From Rheinheimera pacifica (GTDB lineage: Bacteria > Pseudomonadota > Gammaproteobacteria > Enterobacterales > Alteromonadaceae): DNA of 64,000 nucleotides. The notes beneath the pieces are model-generated. The model was given only the letters and a program-made list of their open reading frames with translations. It was not told the origin of the DNA and did not search any database. Position numbers and translations under genes: made by a program. This document shows positions 15,880 to 25,784 of this stretch, one piece after another. The DNA is taken from contig NZ_FNXF01000016.1 in NCBI RefSeq assembly GCF_900108485.1, forward strand, positions 43,946-107,945, in the 5' to 3' direction. Position 1 is the first letter of the stretch. Every line of letters begins with the position of its first letter.

Positions 15880-17919
15880 CTACTGGCTTAGCTCGCTAAT
15901 ATTGCCGTTGGTTAAATCCAGCATAAAGTGCATATCGCTTTCACCATGGCGAAAGGCCTGTAGCAGCTGAAACACATCGCCAAACTGCCGGGCAAAGCTA
16001 TTGCTGCCGGTTGCGGTTTCGGCTTTAGCCGCCAGTAAGCGCGTAAGCAACTGATACTGCGCCAGCCGCTGCGGGCTGATATCCTGCAGTGCCAGTTGGC
16101 CGGCATTACGCAGCCGGTAAAAATCTACTGCTAAATCAAAACCATTCCAGCTGGCAAACTGCTGCAGCGTAAAACCAGCCTCTGCTGCCAATGTATCGGC
16201 TACCGCTGTAGCCTGCTGCCAGTTTTGGCTTTGCTGCAAGGTTGGCAGCTCTGCCAATAGCGGTGCTACAACCAGCGGGTTTTGCAGTTGTGATAACACC
16301 AGCATTTGCCGGCCATTTAATACCAGCAGGCTATCGCGCAGCGGCGCTGGCCAGTCTTGCGGTAAAAAGCGTTGCCGGGTTAATTCGCTAAGATGCCAGT
16401 TGGTAAATTCGCGGTAGTTTTTTGCCGTTAAAATCGCTTTGTTCCACAACGGTGCGCCCTGCTGTGTCAGCCTGTTATGCTCTTGCTGATAATGCTCAAA
16501 TAACTCGTTATAACGCGGGATATCATTTAGTACCACGGTTTGTACTTCAACTTTTTGCTGCGGCTTTATTGTTACCAGCTTATACGCCGGTACATAAGCG
16601 GCCAGCGACGGCGCCTGTACATTAACCAGCACTTTACCATCCGGGCTTTTGCTGATGCCGGTGTCGTTAATATGCATGTGGCCGCCAATATGCAGCTTTA
16701 AGCCGGTATCAGCCAGCAACTGGCTGACATTGTCGGCCGGGCGGCGTGCCAGCTGAAAACTGTCGGCACCAAACTGCGCGGCAATAGCAGCAGACTGGCC
16801 ATTGTAAAACTCGGTCATCGGGTAATGGCTAAAGGCAATCAGCGTTTTGCCGGCTTGCTCAGCGCGCTGCACTACCTGGGTTATCCAGTCTGTTACCTGG
16901 GTTTTATGGCTAAACATTCTGTTATAACCGGCATTACCGGCCCCGGCATAACCGTTGCCATCGGCCTGCGGCAAATAAACATTGGCATCTATTGCCAGCA
17001 ACCATAGCCCCTCTACCGGCTCTACCAGATAACTGCTGTCGGGTACCATGCTGCACTGGCTGTATCCGGGCTGCTTATAGCGCCCGCCGGTGCCTTGCAG
17101 GCATATTTCATACTGGCGTTGGCTGTAAGTAGCCTGCTCACTGGCAAGGTTAGCGCTGTAGTTATGTTCGGTATAATCGCTGTACGGCGTTTCCCAATAG
17201 ATATACCACGGCTGAGGGTAAAAACCAAACGGCGCCAGCTGCGCCATAATCTCTTGATAGCCCAGCTCTTTTACCTCTTCGCTGCAAATGGTGCTAAGTT
17301 TGCTGTGGCTCTGTGCTGCTGGCAATGTACCAGCGCACGCAGCACTGCCGGGGCTATAGATCGGTTGTTCATAGCCATCAGCGCCTAAATAATCACTTTT
17401 ACCGGCCGGGCGGCTAAAGGGCCGTACCGGATCATGGTTACCGGGGGCTGCAAAAAACTGCATGCCGTAAGTGTCGCTGTAATGCTGCAAAATAGCTGCC
17501 AGGCCGCGGATATGCAGCGGCTGGCCGTCATCGCTAAAATCACCGGGCAGCGCTATCAGTTTAACACCGCGGGAGGCGGCATCGTCCAATGCCGCCAGCA
17601 AAGCAAAGTAGTTTTCATTAAATAACCGGGTAGATTTAAGCTGGGCTGCCATGCTACGGATAGTGGCATTTTTACCGCTTTGGCTGTTAGGTAAACCGGC
17701 AAAGGCGCCATCGCTGAAATTAGCGTAAATATCGTGAAAATGAATGTCTGGCATAAAAGCGATTTGCAGCTCTTGCCCGGCAGCTAACTCAGCAGCGGGT
17801 GTTGCTGTTGATACTGATGTTAAAGCTTGTGTGGAGGCAGGTTGCTCCGAGCAAGCGCTGATACCCAGCGCGATGCCTGTTGCCGCCAGAACAAAACCGG
17901 GAAAATACTTAAACTGCAT
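15880..17919 (-). CDS. Metallophosphoesterase (calcineurin-like) lipoprotein
   Basis: This 679-residue protein has a lipoprotein signal (GISAC, lipidated C23) and the full dinuclear-metal phosphoesterase signature: D58/H60 (MPDIHFHD), GDFSDDG, GNHD, SHYP and GGHMH. The C-terminal 200 residues are alpha-helical and unassigned. I start at the ATG at 17919 because the lipobox fits it; the frame continues 20 codons upstream. It lies 88 bases beyond the end of a TonB-dependent receptor gene on the same strand. A surface or periplasmic phosphatase that feeds or frees a phosphorylated ligand for that receptor is a reasonable inference. Confidence 0.88.
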   Translation of the reverse strand: MQFKYFPGFVLAATGIALGISACSEQPASTQALTSVSTATPAAELAAGQELQIAFMPDIHFHDIYANFSDGAFAGLPNSQSGKNATIRSMAAQLKSTRLFNENYFALLAALDDAASRGVKLIALPGDFSDDGQPLHIRGLAAILQHYSDTYGMQFFAAPGNHDPVRPFSRPAGKSDYLGADGYEQPIYSPGSAACAGTLPAAQSHSKLSTICSEEVKELGYQEIMAQLAPFGFYPQPWYIYWETPYSDYTEHNYSANLASEQATYSQRQYEICLQGTGGRYKQPGYSQCSMVPDSSYLVEPVEGLWLLAIDANVYLPQADGNGYAGAGNAGYNRMFSHKTQVTDWITQVVQRAEQAGKTLIAFSHYPMTEFYNGQSAAIAAQFGADSFQLARRPADNVSQLLADTGLKLHIGGHMHINDTGISKSPDGKVLVNVQAPSLAAYVPAYKLVTIKPQQKVEVQTVVLNDIPRYNELFEHYQQEHNRLTQQGAPLWNKAILTAKNYREFTNWHLSELTRQRFLPQDWPAPLRDSLLVLNGRQMLVLSQLQNPLVVAPLLAELPTLQQSQNWQQATAVADTLAAEAGFTLQQFASWNGFDLAVDFYRLRNAGQLALQDISPQRLAQYQLLTRLLAAKAETATGSNSFARQFGDVFQLLQAFRHGESDMHFMLDLTNGNISELSQ

Positions 17920-18007
17920 ACTTTTGCCAACTACTACTACAAAATCAAAACAGTGTACCGCCAACGCTGTAACCAGCAAAGTTACAGCGCCGGGGTGCTT
18001 ATTGCAC

Positions 18008-20800
18008 TTAGAAATCCGCGCGGATGCCTAAGCTGATCCGCCGACCGGAGAACTCATTCATTACCGGGAACAACGGGCTTAACGTATAGCCGGTAGCTTC
18101 TTCGTCGGTAATATTAATACCTTTTAAGCTCAGCTTGATATTGTCGGTAAGGTTATAGCCAATAGCGATATCTACCTGGCCATAAGCATCACGGTATACC
18201 GGGTACATATTCAGGTGGATATACTCTACGTACTTGTCTTTGTAGTTATAAGAAATACGGGTATCGAAGCGGTCATTCTCATAGTACAACGTAAAGTTGT
18301 AGGTTTTATCGGCCAGGCCTTCCGGCGGGGTGGGAATGTCCAAATCAGAAGCGCCGGTTAACGAGTTATCCAGCATGGTGTAGTTGCTGTTAATACCAAA
18401 ACCTTCCAGTGCCGGATGCAGCACATTCAGCGGCAGCTGGGCAATCAGCTCCAGCCCGGTTACTTTGTACGAGCCTGCAGCATTTACCGGCTGGAACACA
18501 TCAAAATCGTAGTAACCATCTAAAGTACCGTTGGCATTGCGTTTTTCAACGTTTTCTACCACACCGGTCAGGGCTTCACGCACCACCCCGTCAATTTCTT
18601 TCCAGAAGTAAGACGCCGCCAGAATACCACCGCTTTCCAGATACCATTCCACACCGGCTTCCCACTGCTTGGCCGTGGTAGGTTTAAGATCCGGGTTGCC
18701 GTCTTTAAAGCGGAATTCACTCCAGCTAACCGAGCGCTTATAAGCAATATCGCCCAGCGCCGGGCGCATCAGGGTTTCTGAGGCTGCAGCGCGCAGTAAT
18801 ACGCCATCTGCCAGCTCCACCGTCATATTCAGGCTGGGTAACAGGTCGTTATAACTGCCTTTTTTCGAAATTGGTGTATCGGTGTAGCCGTTAGAGCCAT
18901 CTTCGTTTTGCACCTGGTGGTAACCAAACGACAATACCGAGGTATCTACCGCCCGTACACCGGCGTTCAGGGTTACCGGCAGGCCGGCCAGATCAAAGTC
19001 CAGGTTTGCCATGGCATACAGGCTGATAACTTCTTCATCTACGCGGTAGTAGTTGCCCTCGGTAAACGGCGTGCTAAAACCGGCATAGCGAAAAGTGTTA
19101 CGGGCGTAATCGTTAGCTACCTGCATCCAGTTCAGATCTTTAGCTTTATACGCACCGCCTGGCACTATATCAGTTACCCATTGCAGTTCGCTGTCAGCCA
19201 GAGTACGGCTATTTACCCAGGACGCATCACCTGCCGCCGGGCCCTGAATTTTAGCACTGCCAAACTGACGCTCTTTTGATTTATCGGTGTAACGCACACC
19301 AAATTGTACACTGCTCAGCGCTGGCATAAACGACAGCTCAAGCGCTTTTTTAAAATCAAGCTGGGCGGCATATTTATCGTCGGTAACCCGTTCCAGTTCA
19401 GTTTCGTACGCTTCAAACAGGTAACTTTGCGGCGAGTTGTACATATCAATACTGGCCGGGTTAGCGCTAACAATGGTTTCACCGCCGGTTGCTGTCCAGC
19501 GTGTGCGTGACGGCGCATAGGCCACGTGTTTCAGGTTAGCGTAATCCTGATCTTTCTTTGCCCCCGAGTAACCTACCAGGCCGTTGATATCCCAGCCGTT
19601 GGTTTGCCAGTCCAGTGCCAGGCTGTACTGCGAGTAATCGGTTTCGTTAATACGCTGTTTGCTTAAAAACTCGTGCTGTGTTGCGGTGTACGACACATCG
19701 GTCAGTACCACTATGCCGTATTGCGCCAACGTGGTGTCGTCGTAGTCGTGAATGGTTTCCAGCGTGCTGCGGCTGGACGCCGAATAAGCTGCAGCGTCAT
19801 ACTCATCTTCTGTTACATCGTAGCCGCCTTTCATCGCATCCAGCGTCAGGCTGAAATCATTGCTTGGTTTGTACTGCAGCGATGCGGTAGCGCCCCATTT
19901 ATCCTGATCATTCAGGTATAACCGGTCGCCGACTTTATCCTGAAAAATAATCCGGCTGGTTTCGTTTTTATCTCTGCGGTCGCTCACCACTATACCGGCA
20001 TCACGTTCCAGCACGGCAGCAGCCTGATCAGAGCGCGTGCCTGTAGCTTCCAAAAAGCGGCCCATTGGCCTGAAGTTAATACCGGAGTTGGCGTCGGTTC
20101 TGTTGGTACGGGTAGCTTTAGAAAACGATACCAAAGCGCCCCAGTCACCAAAGGTATCGCTGGCTAAAAAAGAGAACTTAGGGTCAATTTCTTCGGAAAT
20201 AGAGTTGTGCGCGCCTTCAGCCGACACGATCAGCTTGCGCTCGCTGTAATCAAACGGCCGCGCGGTAGAGATCATTACCGAACCGGCAATACCGCCTTCT
20301 TCATCTGCTGCCGTTGGTGATTTTTGCACGGTAACGCTTTGAATAATTTCTGAGGCAAAAATATCAAATTCCACATCGCGGCCACCACTGCCTGATGCTG
20401 TCGCCAGGTTGTTTATCGACACATGGGTAAATTCACTTGGCAGGCTGCGCACGTTAATTTTACTGCCCAGGCCCTTATTGCGCTCTATGGTAACGCCCGG
20501 CATCCGCTGTAGTGCTTCAGCCAGGTTTTGCTCGGGGAAATCGGCTACGTCGGTAGCGACGATAGAATCAGAAAAACCGATATTGGTTTTTTTCAGATCT
20601 ACCGCTTTTTCCAGGCTGCGGCTGTAACTGCCGGTAACTGAAATTACCTCAACAGCTTGTTCTGCGCTGTTGTCTGCAGTTTGCGCCAGCACTGGCGCAG
20701 CAGCAACCAGCGCAGCGCTGATTAAAATTTGCTGTACTGCACGGCTTAATGGTTTTTGTTGTAATTTGCTGATGTCGTTGTGTTTAAAAGAGGACTGCAT
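18008..20800 (-). CDS. TonB-dependent outer-membrane receptor
   Basis: This is a receptor of about 930 residues. After a long basic leader, the signal peptide ends near PVLAQTAD. The plug domain follows (EVISVTGSYSRS, NLAEALQRMPGVTIERN, INVRSLPSEF, GGIAGSVMISTARPFDY), then a 22-stranded barrel ending in GRRISLGIRADF with the usual terminal Phe. The ATG at 20800 is preferred over a GTG four codons earlier. The style is that of the TIGR01782-like receptors used for carbohydrate or other organic ligands rather than classic siderophore receptors. The neighbouring phosphoesterase lipoprotein hints at a phosphorylated substrate. No Fur or Pho box was recognised. Confidence 0.9.
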   Translation of the reverse strand: MQSSFKHNDISKLQQKPLSRAVQQILISAALVAAAPVLAQTADNSAEQAVEVISVTGSYSRSLEKAVDLKKTNIGFSDSIVATDVADFPEQNLAEALQRMPGVTIERNKGLGSKINVRSLPSEFTHVSINNLATASGSGGRDVEFDIFASEIIQSVTVQKSPTAADEEGGIAGSVMISTARPFDYSERKLIVSAEGAHNSISEEIDPKFSFLASDTFGDWGALVSFSKATRTNRTDANSGINFRPMGRFLEATGTRSDQAAAVLERDAGIVVSDRRDKNETSRIIFQDKVGDRLYLNDQDKWGATASLQYKPSNDFSLTLDAMKGGYDVTEDEYDAAAYSASSRSTLETIHDYDDTTLAQYGIVVLTDVSYTATQHEFLSKQRINETDYSQYSLALDWQTNGWDINGLVGYSGAKKDQDYANLKHVAYAPSRTRWTATGGETIVSANPASIDMYNSPQSYLFEAYETELERVTDDKYAAQLDFKKALELSFMPALSSVQFGVRYTDKSKERQFGSAKIQGPAAGDASWVNSRTLADSELQWVTDIVPGGAYKAKDLNWMQVANDYARNTFRYAGFSTPFTEGNYYRVDEEVISLYAMANLDFDLAGLPVTLNAGVRAVDTSVLSFGYHQVQNEDGSNGYTDTPISKKGSYNDLLPSLNMTVELADGVLLRAAASETLMRPALGDIAYKRSVSWSEFRFKDGNPDLKPTTAKQWEAGVEWYLESGGILAASYFWKEIDGVVREALTGVVENVEKRNANGTLDGYYDFDVFQPVNAAGSYKVTGLELIAQLPLNVLHPALEGFGINSNYTMLDNSLTGASDLDIPTPPEGLADKTYNFTLYYENDRFDTRISYNYKDKYVEYIHLNMYPVYRDAYGQVDIAIGYNLTDNIKLSLKGINITDEEATGYTLSPLFPVMNEFSGRRISLGIRADF

Positions 20801-21046
20801 CTGTGTACCCACTGCTAATAGCTATCGCCGACCCGGTCGCTATCACAGCAACCCGGCCTGGCGCGCACGGTTATTATCGGATTTGCTAGTAAGTGCTCCT
20901 GAGCCACAGCAACTCAGGTAAAAACCGTGGCACTGCATCCTGCCATCAGGAACGCCGCTACACTACAGCAGCTATATGATGGTTTTCTTACAGTAAAATT
21001 AATGATTTACGACAGCGAAGTGCAGAGGCAATCCGCAGGCGGCTGG

Positions 21047-22027
21047 CTACTCGGCCCAGCGTTGGCGGATAGCCAGAATGTCAGGCAGGTGTTGCTCCAG
21101 CAGATCGACCAGCCGGGGCTCAAAGTGCAGGCCTTTTTGTGCCCGCATATATTGCAGCGTCTCTTCGATGCTCCAGGCTGTTTTATATGGCCGCGCACTG
21201 GTTAGCGCGTCAAACACATCCGATACCGCCACAATACGGGCTTCAAGCGGAATAGCCTCGCCCACCAGGCCATGCGGATAACCACTGCCGTCCCATTTTT
21301 CGTGATGATACAGCGCCACCACTTTTGCCATGCGCAGCAGATCAGAATCGCAGTCGCCGATAATTTCTGCGCCTATCAGCGGGTGTTGTTGCATTTGCTG
21401 ATACTCTTCTGCAGTAAGCTTACCGGGCTTAAGTAAAATACTGTCGGCAATGCCTATTTTGCCAATATCATGCATTGGCGCGGCATGCAGCAAATCTTCA
21501 GCCTGTTGCGCAGATAAGCCATAAGCCAGTGCCAGTACCTGGGCGTAGTGGCTCATACGCATTACATGTAAACCGGTTTCATTGTCTTTATATTCTGCCG
21601 CCCGGCCCAGGCGCTGAATAACCTGCAGCCGGGTTTGTTTCAGCTCGTCGGCGCGTACCAGCGACAAATGGGTTTTAACCCTGGCCCTTACCACAGCGGG
21701 TGATACCGGTTTGGTAATGTAATCTACCGCACCCACCGCAAAGCCTTTGGTTTCGTCTACCTCGTCTTTTAAGGCGGTAACAAAAATAACCGGCAGCCGC
21801 TGGGTAGCCGGGCTGGCTTTTAAGCGGGCGCACACATCGTAGCCGGTCATGCCCGGCATCATCACATCCAGCAAAATAAGATCCGGTTGCTGCTGTTGCA
21901 CTAACTGCAGCGCCTCTTCACCACTTTTGGCAAACAACAGCCGATAGTCGTCCTGCAGTATAGTGCGCAGCACCCGCAAGTTGGTTGGCTCATCATCTAC
22001 CAGCAACAATGTTTGCTTGTCGGCCAT
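21047..22027 (-). CDS. Response regulator with HD-GYP c-di-GMP phosphodiesterase domain
   Basis: This 326-residue, RpfG-like protein has a receiver domain (phospho-Asp in LILLDVMMPGMTGYD, Lys in YITKPVS) and an HD-GYP domain with APMHDIGKIGI (HD pair), LYHHEKWDGSGYPHGL (GYP motif) and DVFDALTSARPYK. HD-GYP enzymes hydrolyse c-di-GMP to GMP. Its start codon overlaps the stop of the upstream hybrid kinase (TGATG), making that kinase the probable phosphodonor. Confidence 0.93.
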   Translation of the reverse strand: MADKQTLLLVDDEPTNLRVLRTILQDDYRLLFAKSGEEALQLVQQQQPDLILLDVMMPGMTGYDVCARLKASPATQRLPVIFVTALKDEVDETKGFAVGAVDYITKPVSPAVVRARVKTHLSLVRADELKQTRLQVIQRLGRAAEYKDNETGLHVMRMSHYAQVLALAYGLSAQQAEDLLHAAPMHDIGKIGIADSILLKPGKLTAEEYQQMQQHPLIGAEIIGDCDSDLLRMAKVVALYHHEKWDGSGYPHGLVGEAIPLEARIVAVSDVFDALTSARPYKTAWSIEETLQYMRAQKGLHFEPRLVDLLEQHLPDILAIRQRWAE

Positions 22028-24987
22028 CAGTGTTGTCCTGTATTGATATGCTGTTGCAGCTGCTCCAGCACCGCTAAAGCATGGGCAAAGTCAAAATCAT
22101 TTACAGCATCCAGCAGTGATAAGATCAGCGTCTCGTGTTTACCACTGTATATTTCCAGCTGTTTTAGTACATTGTCGTCCAGCTCATGGCGCTGCAGAGC
22201 ATGGTGCAAGGATGTGAGCAACGCTGCCAGTGCCCTATCGTCAAACTGCTGCAGTGTTTTTGCTGTGCCGTTACCGGCCTGCTGTTGCAACTGCTGGCAT
22301 GCCGCCTGGTATTGCGGCCAGTTTTGCATAATCTGTTGTAAGATTTTGTCTGCCCGCTGATGCTGTTGCTGCCGGGCAGCCTGTTCTAACTCACCACACA
22401 GTTTACTCAGTTGCTCTAATGCCAGGTTACCACTAACGCCTTTGATGGCGTGCGCCACTTTTTGCAGTTCGTCAAAACGCTGCACCTGCAGATACTCTGC
22501 CGCTTTTGTCAGCATGGGCTGTTGCTGCTGCAAAAACTGCTCAAGCTGCGGCTGGTAATGGGTTACCGAGCCCCACAATTGCAGCGCTTTTGTCATATTC
22601 AGCAGTTGCAGTGGCGCAGGCTCTGCCGCTACGACAACAGCCGTTGTGCCGGCATTAAGCTGCAGCACCCGCGCTATTTCGTTAGTTAGCGCAGCAAAAT
22701 CAACCGGTTTGCTGGCAAAACCCTGCATACCAGCCTCTTTGGCGGCAACCTTATCTTCATCCAGTACACTGGCGGTTAGGGCAATAACCGCCAGCGGCTT
22801 TCGCTGCTGCGCCTGTTCCCACTGGCGGATCCGCCGGCAAGCCTCCAAGCCATCCATTACCGGCATCTGAATATCCATCAGTACCACATCAAAATACTGC
22901 TGTTGCACTGCGGCGACAGCTTGCTCGCCATCGGCCACGGCAACCACCGTATGCCCGGCGCGTTCCAGCATCAGTTGCAGCAGTTCCAGATTTTGCACTA
23001 TGTCGTCGGTTATCAGCACAGATAACGCCGGTAGTGCCAGCGCGCGGTCGGTATTGTGCTGCACCAGGGCCACACCGGGTTGCAGTGGCACAGTAAAGCT
23101 AAAACAGCTGCCCACGCCTTCGGTGCTTTGCACACTGATCTGGCCGCCCATCAGCTCAACTAACTGTTTACTGATGGTGGTACCAAGCCCGGTACCACCA
23201 AAGCGGCGGCTCATTGAGGCATCGGCCTGGGTAAAAGCGTCAAAAATGTACGGCAAACGCTGTGGTGAAATACCAATGCCGGTATCACTAATGCTGAATG
23301 TCAGCTCTGACGGTGCGCTTAGCTGCACTTTTACCCTGACACTGCCGTGCTCAGTAAATTTAATCGCATTGCCCAGCAGGTTAGTCAGCACCTGGCGTAA
23401 CCGGTCTGGCGCACCGTAGTAAAACTCGCCTGCTGCCGGATCCAGCTCCAGCGTCAGTTGCAGTTGCTTTTTGCGGGCCTGCAGCCACAGGGTTGACACC
23501 ACCGTATCCAGCAGTGCCGGTAACGAAAAATCGGTATATTCAAGCTCCAGTTTGCCTTTTTCCAGTTTGGCGCTGTCAAGAATATCATTTAGCAGGTGTA
23601 GCAAAGAGCGCGCAGCACTGTGGATGGTTTGCAGGTGTTTATGTTGCTGTGGTGCTAAATCGTCGGACAGCATTAAATCGCTAAAACCAATAATGGCATT
23701 CATTGGTGTGCGGATCTCATGGCTCATATTGGCTAAAAAAGCAGCACGGGCTTCGGCGGCCTGCTCGGCGATATCCTTGGCCAGCACCAGCTCTTGTTCC
23801 ATCTGTTTGCGGGTACTGATATCCATTAAAAAGCCGTCTAACCATATAATGTCGCCGCTGTCTGATTTTATCGCTTCACCGTGCTCTAAAATCCAGCGCC
23901 AGCTGCCGTCCTGATGGCGGATACGGTATTCCAGCTTAAAACCGCCCTGATACAAGTCCAACTGGGTGGTAGTGGCTTTGTCGGCCGGATGCACTAAATC
24001 AGACCAGCTGCGCCGTGGCGACGGCAGCATAAAATCGCTGGCCGGGTAACCCGATAACAATTCAACGGCATCGCTGATAAACAGCATGTCCCAGTTGTCA
24101 TTGTGCAAACAACGATAAGCCGCACCGGGAATATTGCTAATTAACGAGCGATATTTTTCTTCATTCTCTCTGGCCAGAGTCTCTTTGGCGTTCACCTGCC
24201 AATTCAGCTCGCGGTATTTAAACAGCAAATTCACCGCCACCACCAGGCCGGTGATCATCAGCGTAATAAAGGCTACCGCCAGTGACAGCTGCCAGGAAAT
24301 ATCGTTGCTGTCATTTATCGCGGTAAAGCCCGGCGGCGGTACAAAACGGGCTGCTGCCATACCGGTATAATGCATACCGCTGATCGCCGCCCCCATCACC
24401 ACACTGCTAAGCAACGTAAGCCAGTGCGGTGCCAGATTAAAACGGCGCAAGCCAAAGCGTACCCACAGCGCAATAATGGCCAGCACTACCGCCACCAGAA
24501 TAGACAACAAAAACATCGGCAAGTCGTAACGCAGCGCCACCGACATTTGCATAGCTGCCATGCCCATATAATGCATGGTACCAATACCGGCTCCCACCAG
24601 TACGCCGCCGCTCAGCAGTTGTAAGCTGCGCAGCTGTTTTTTACTGATCAGATCAAGCGCTACCCAGGAGGCAGCAATACTGGGGATCAAAGATAAAAAG
24701 GTTAAACCGGGCTGATAACTGACACCAGTACACAAAGCAAACGCCAGCATACCGATAAAATGCATCGACCAGACACCGCCCCCCAGCGCAACGCTGCCGC
24801 TGCCCAGCATCAGCAGGCGCAGGCTTTTTTTCTTAACGCTGATGGCCTGGGCAGTAATATGAATGGCAATAGCAGAAGAAAATACCGCAATCAGAAAAGA
24901 CAGCAGCACCAGGCTGGGGTCATAACTGCCGGCAAGCAGCAAAGGGTCGGCCGGATATTCAAACCACTGACGTAACCACTGCAACAT
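22027..24987 (-). CDS. MHYT-domain hybrid sensor histidine kinase (MHYT-PAS-HisKA-HATPase-REC-Hpt)
   Basis: This is a 986-residue inner-membrane protein. An N-terminal seven-helix MHYT domain carries the three signature motifs (MHFIGM, MHYMGM, MHYTGM), thought to bind a metal and sense diatomic gases or redox. A PAS domain (about 280-390), HisKA (ANMSHEIRTPMNAIIGF), HATPase (GNAIKFTEHG, DTGIGI, FGGTGLG), a receiver (VLMDIQMPVMDGLEA) and an Hpt domain (AHAIKGVSGNL) follow. The intact phosphorelay can pass phosphate to the overlapping HD-GYP regulator gene, coupling membrane sensing to c-di-GMP breakdown. Confidence 0.93.
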   Translation of the reverse strand: MLQWLRQWFEYPADPLLLAGSYDPSLVLLSFLIAVFSSAIAIHITAQAISVKKKSLRLLMLGSGSVALGGGVWSMHFIGMLAFALCTGVSYQPGLTFLSLIPSIAASWVALDLISKKQLRSLQLLSGGVLVGAGIGTMHYMGMAAMQMSVALRYDLPMFLLSILVAVVLAIIALWVRFGLRRFNLAPHWLTLLSSVVMGAAISGMHYTGMAAARFVPPPGFTAINDSNDISWQLSLAVAFITLMITGLVVAVNLLFKYRELNWQVNAKETLARENEEKYRSLISNIPGAAYRCLHNDNWDMLFISDAVELLSGYPASDFMLPSPRRSWSDLVHPADKATTTQLDLYQGGFKLEYRIRHQDGSWRWILEHGEAIKSDSGDIIWLDGFLMDISTRKQMEQELVLAKDIAEQAAEARAAFLANMSHEIRTPMNAIIGFSDLMLSDDLAPQQHKHLQTIHSAARSLLHLLNDILDSAKLEKGKLELEYTDFSLPALLDTVVSTLWLQARKKQLQLTLELDPAAGEFYYGAPDRLRQVLTNLLGNAIKFTEHGSVRVKVQLSAPSELTFSISDTGIGISPQRLPYIFDAFTQADASMSRRFGGTGLGTTISKQLVELMGGQISVQSTEGVGSCFSFTVPLQPGVALVQHNTDRALALPALSVLITDDIVQNLELLQLMLERAGHTVVAVADGEQAVAAVQQQYFDVVLMDIQMPVMDGLEACRRIRQWEQAQQRKPLAVIALTASVLDEDKVAAKEAGMQGFASKPVDFAALTNEIARVLQLNAGTTAVVVAAEPAPLQLLNMTKALQLWGSVTHYQPQLEQFLQQQQPMLTKAAEYLQVQRFDELQKVAHAIKGVSGNLALEQLSKLCGELEQAARQQQHQRADKILQQIMQNWPQYQAACQQLQQQAGNGTAKTLQQFDDRALAALLTSLHHALQRHELDDNVLKQLEIYSGKHETLILSLLDAVNDFDFAHALAVLEQLQQHINTGQH

Positions 24988-25195
24988 CTCTACCCCTACT
25001 GCTTATGCTTTGAGCAAATGTTAACAGATTACAGCTAACCAAGGCTATGTTAGTGCGCTGGTATAGCCGTATCCCTCGTCAAATAACGGCCAAAATCGCT
25101 TCCAGCGCTGTTGGCGCGCCACAACCTTAGCAACTGGCACAGTTTCTGCTTTATTTCGGTACAGGCAAAATTCTACTCACAGCGGAGTGCAGCAA

Positions 25196-25645
25196 ATGAC
25201 AGTGTCAGGCCTTAGTATTAATAACTACCAACTGCAATATCAGTTACTAAAACCAGAAACCGACGTTGCCGATACCGGCACACAGCGGCAGGAAATTGCC
25301 GCCATCGCTACATCGGCGGCAACAAAACCGACAACACAGCATGCACCGCAGCAGCAGGATGAAACCAGCAAACAGCAAGAGGCATTTTTAAGCCAGCTAA
25401 TGGACCAAATGCTGGCCAACCGCATCGGGCTGGATAAACAAAAGTACGATGAAATACAGCAGAAGATAGAAGAAGCCCAGGCCGAAAAAGATGCCCTGCA
25501 ACAGCAACCACAAAGCCCGGAGCGCGACGGTAAAATAGCCGTACTGGATGCCAAACTGGAGAAGCTCGGCAAAGCGCTCGAAGGCTTAATGGAACAGGCT
25601 GAGCGTGTTCGTAAGCAACAAGAAAGGACTAAACTGGCGTATTAA
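25196..25645 (+). CDS. Coiled-coil protein of unknown function
   Basis: This 149-residue protein has no signal peptide. Residues 1-60 are low-complexity, rich in Thr/Ala/Gln. Residues 60-149 are strongly predicted coiled coil (KYDEIQQKIEEAQAEKDALQ, LDAKLEKLGKALEGLMEQAE). The ATG at 25196 follows GCGGAG at the normal distance. No family was recognised. A convergent hypothetical gene follows, whose N-terminus has a loosely similar look (short hydrophobic start, then Tyr/Gln-rich stretch), but homology is not claimed. Confidence 0.65.
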   Translation: MTVSGLSINNYQLQYQLLKPETDVADTGTQRQEIAAIATSAATKPTTQHAPQQQDETSKQQEAFLSQLMDQMLANRIGLDKQKYDEIQQKIEEAQAEKDALQQQPQSPERDGKIAVLDAKLEKLGKALEGLMEQAERVRKQQERTKLAY

Positions 25646-25784
25646 ATCTTGAATCAGACGGAGTCGTATGACTACCACCAAAAAAAAGCTAAGGTTCCGA
25701 ATAACAACAATTAAGAGAAACTATCGCTATTCGAAACCTGCACGATAAAACACATCACACTCCGTATATAAACATGCCACATGT

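Noticed and set aside
20801..20940. Searched for a Pho or Fur box upstream of the TonB-dependent receptor
   Set aside because: No sequence close to either consensus was found.
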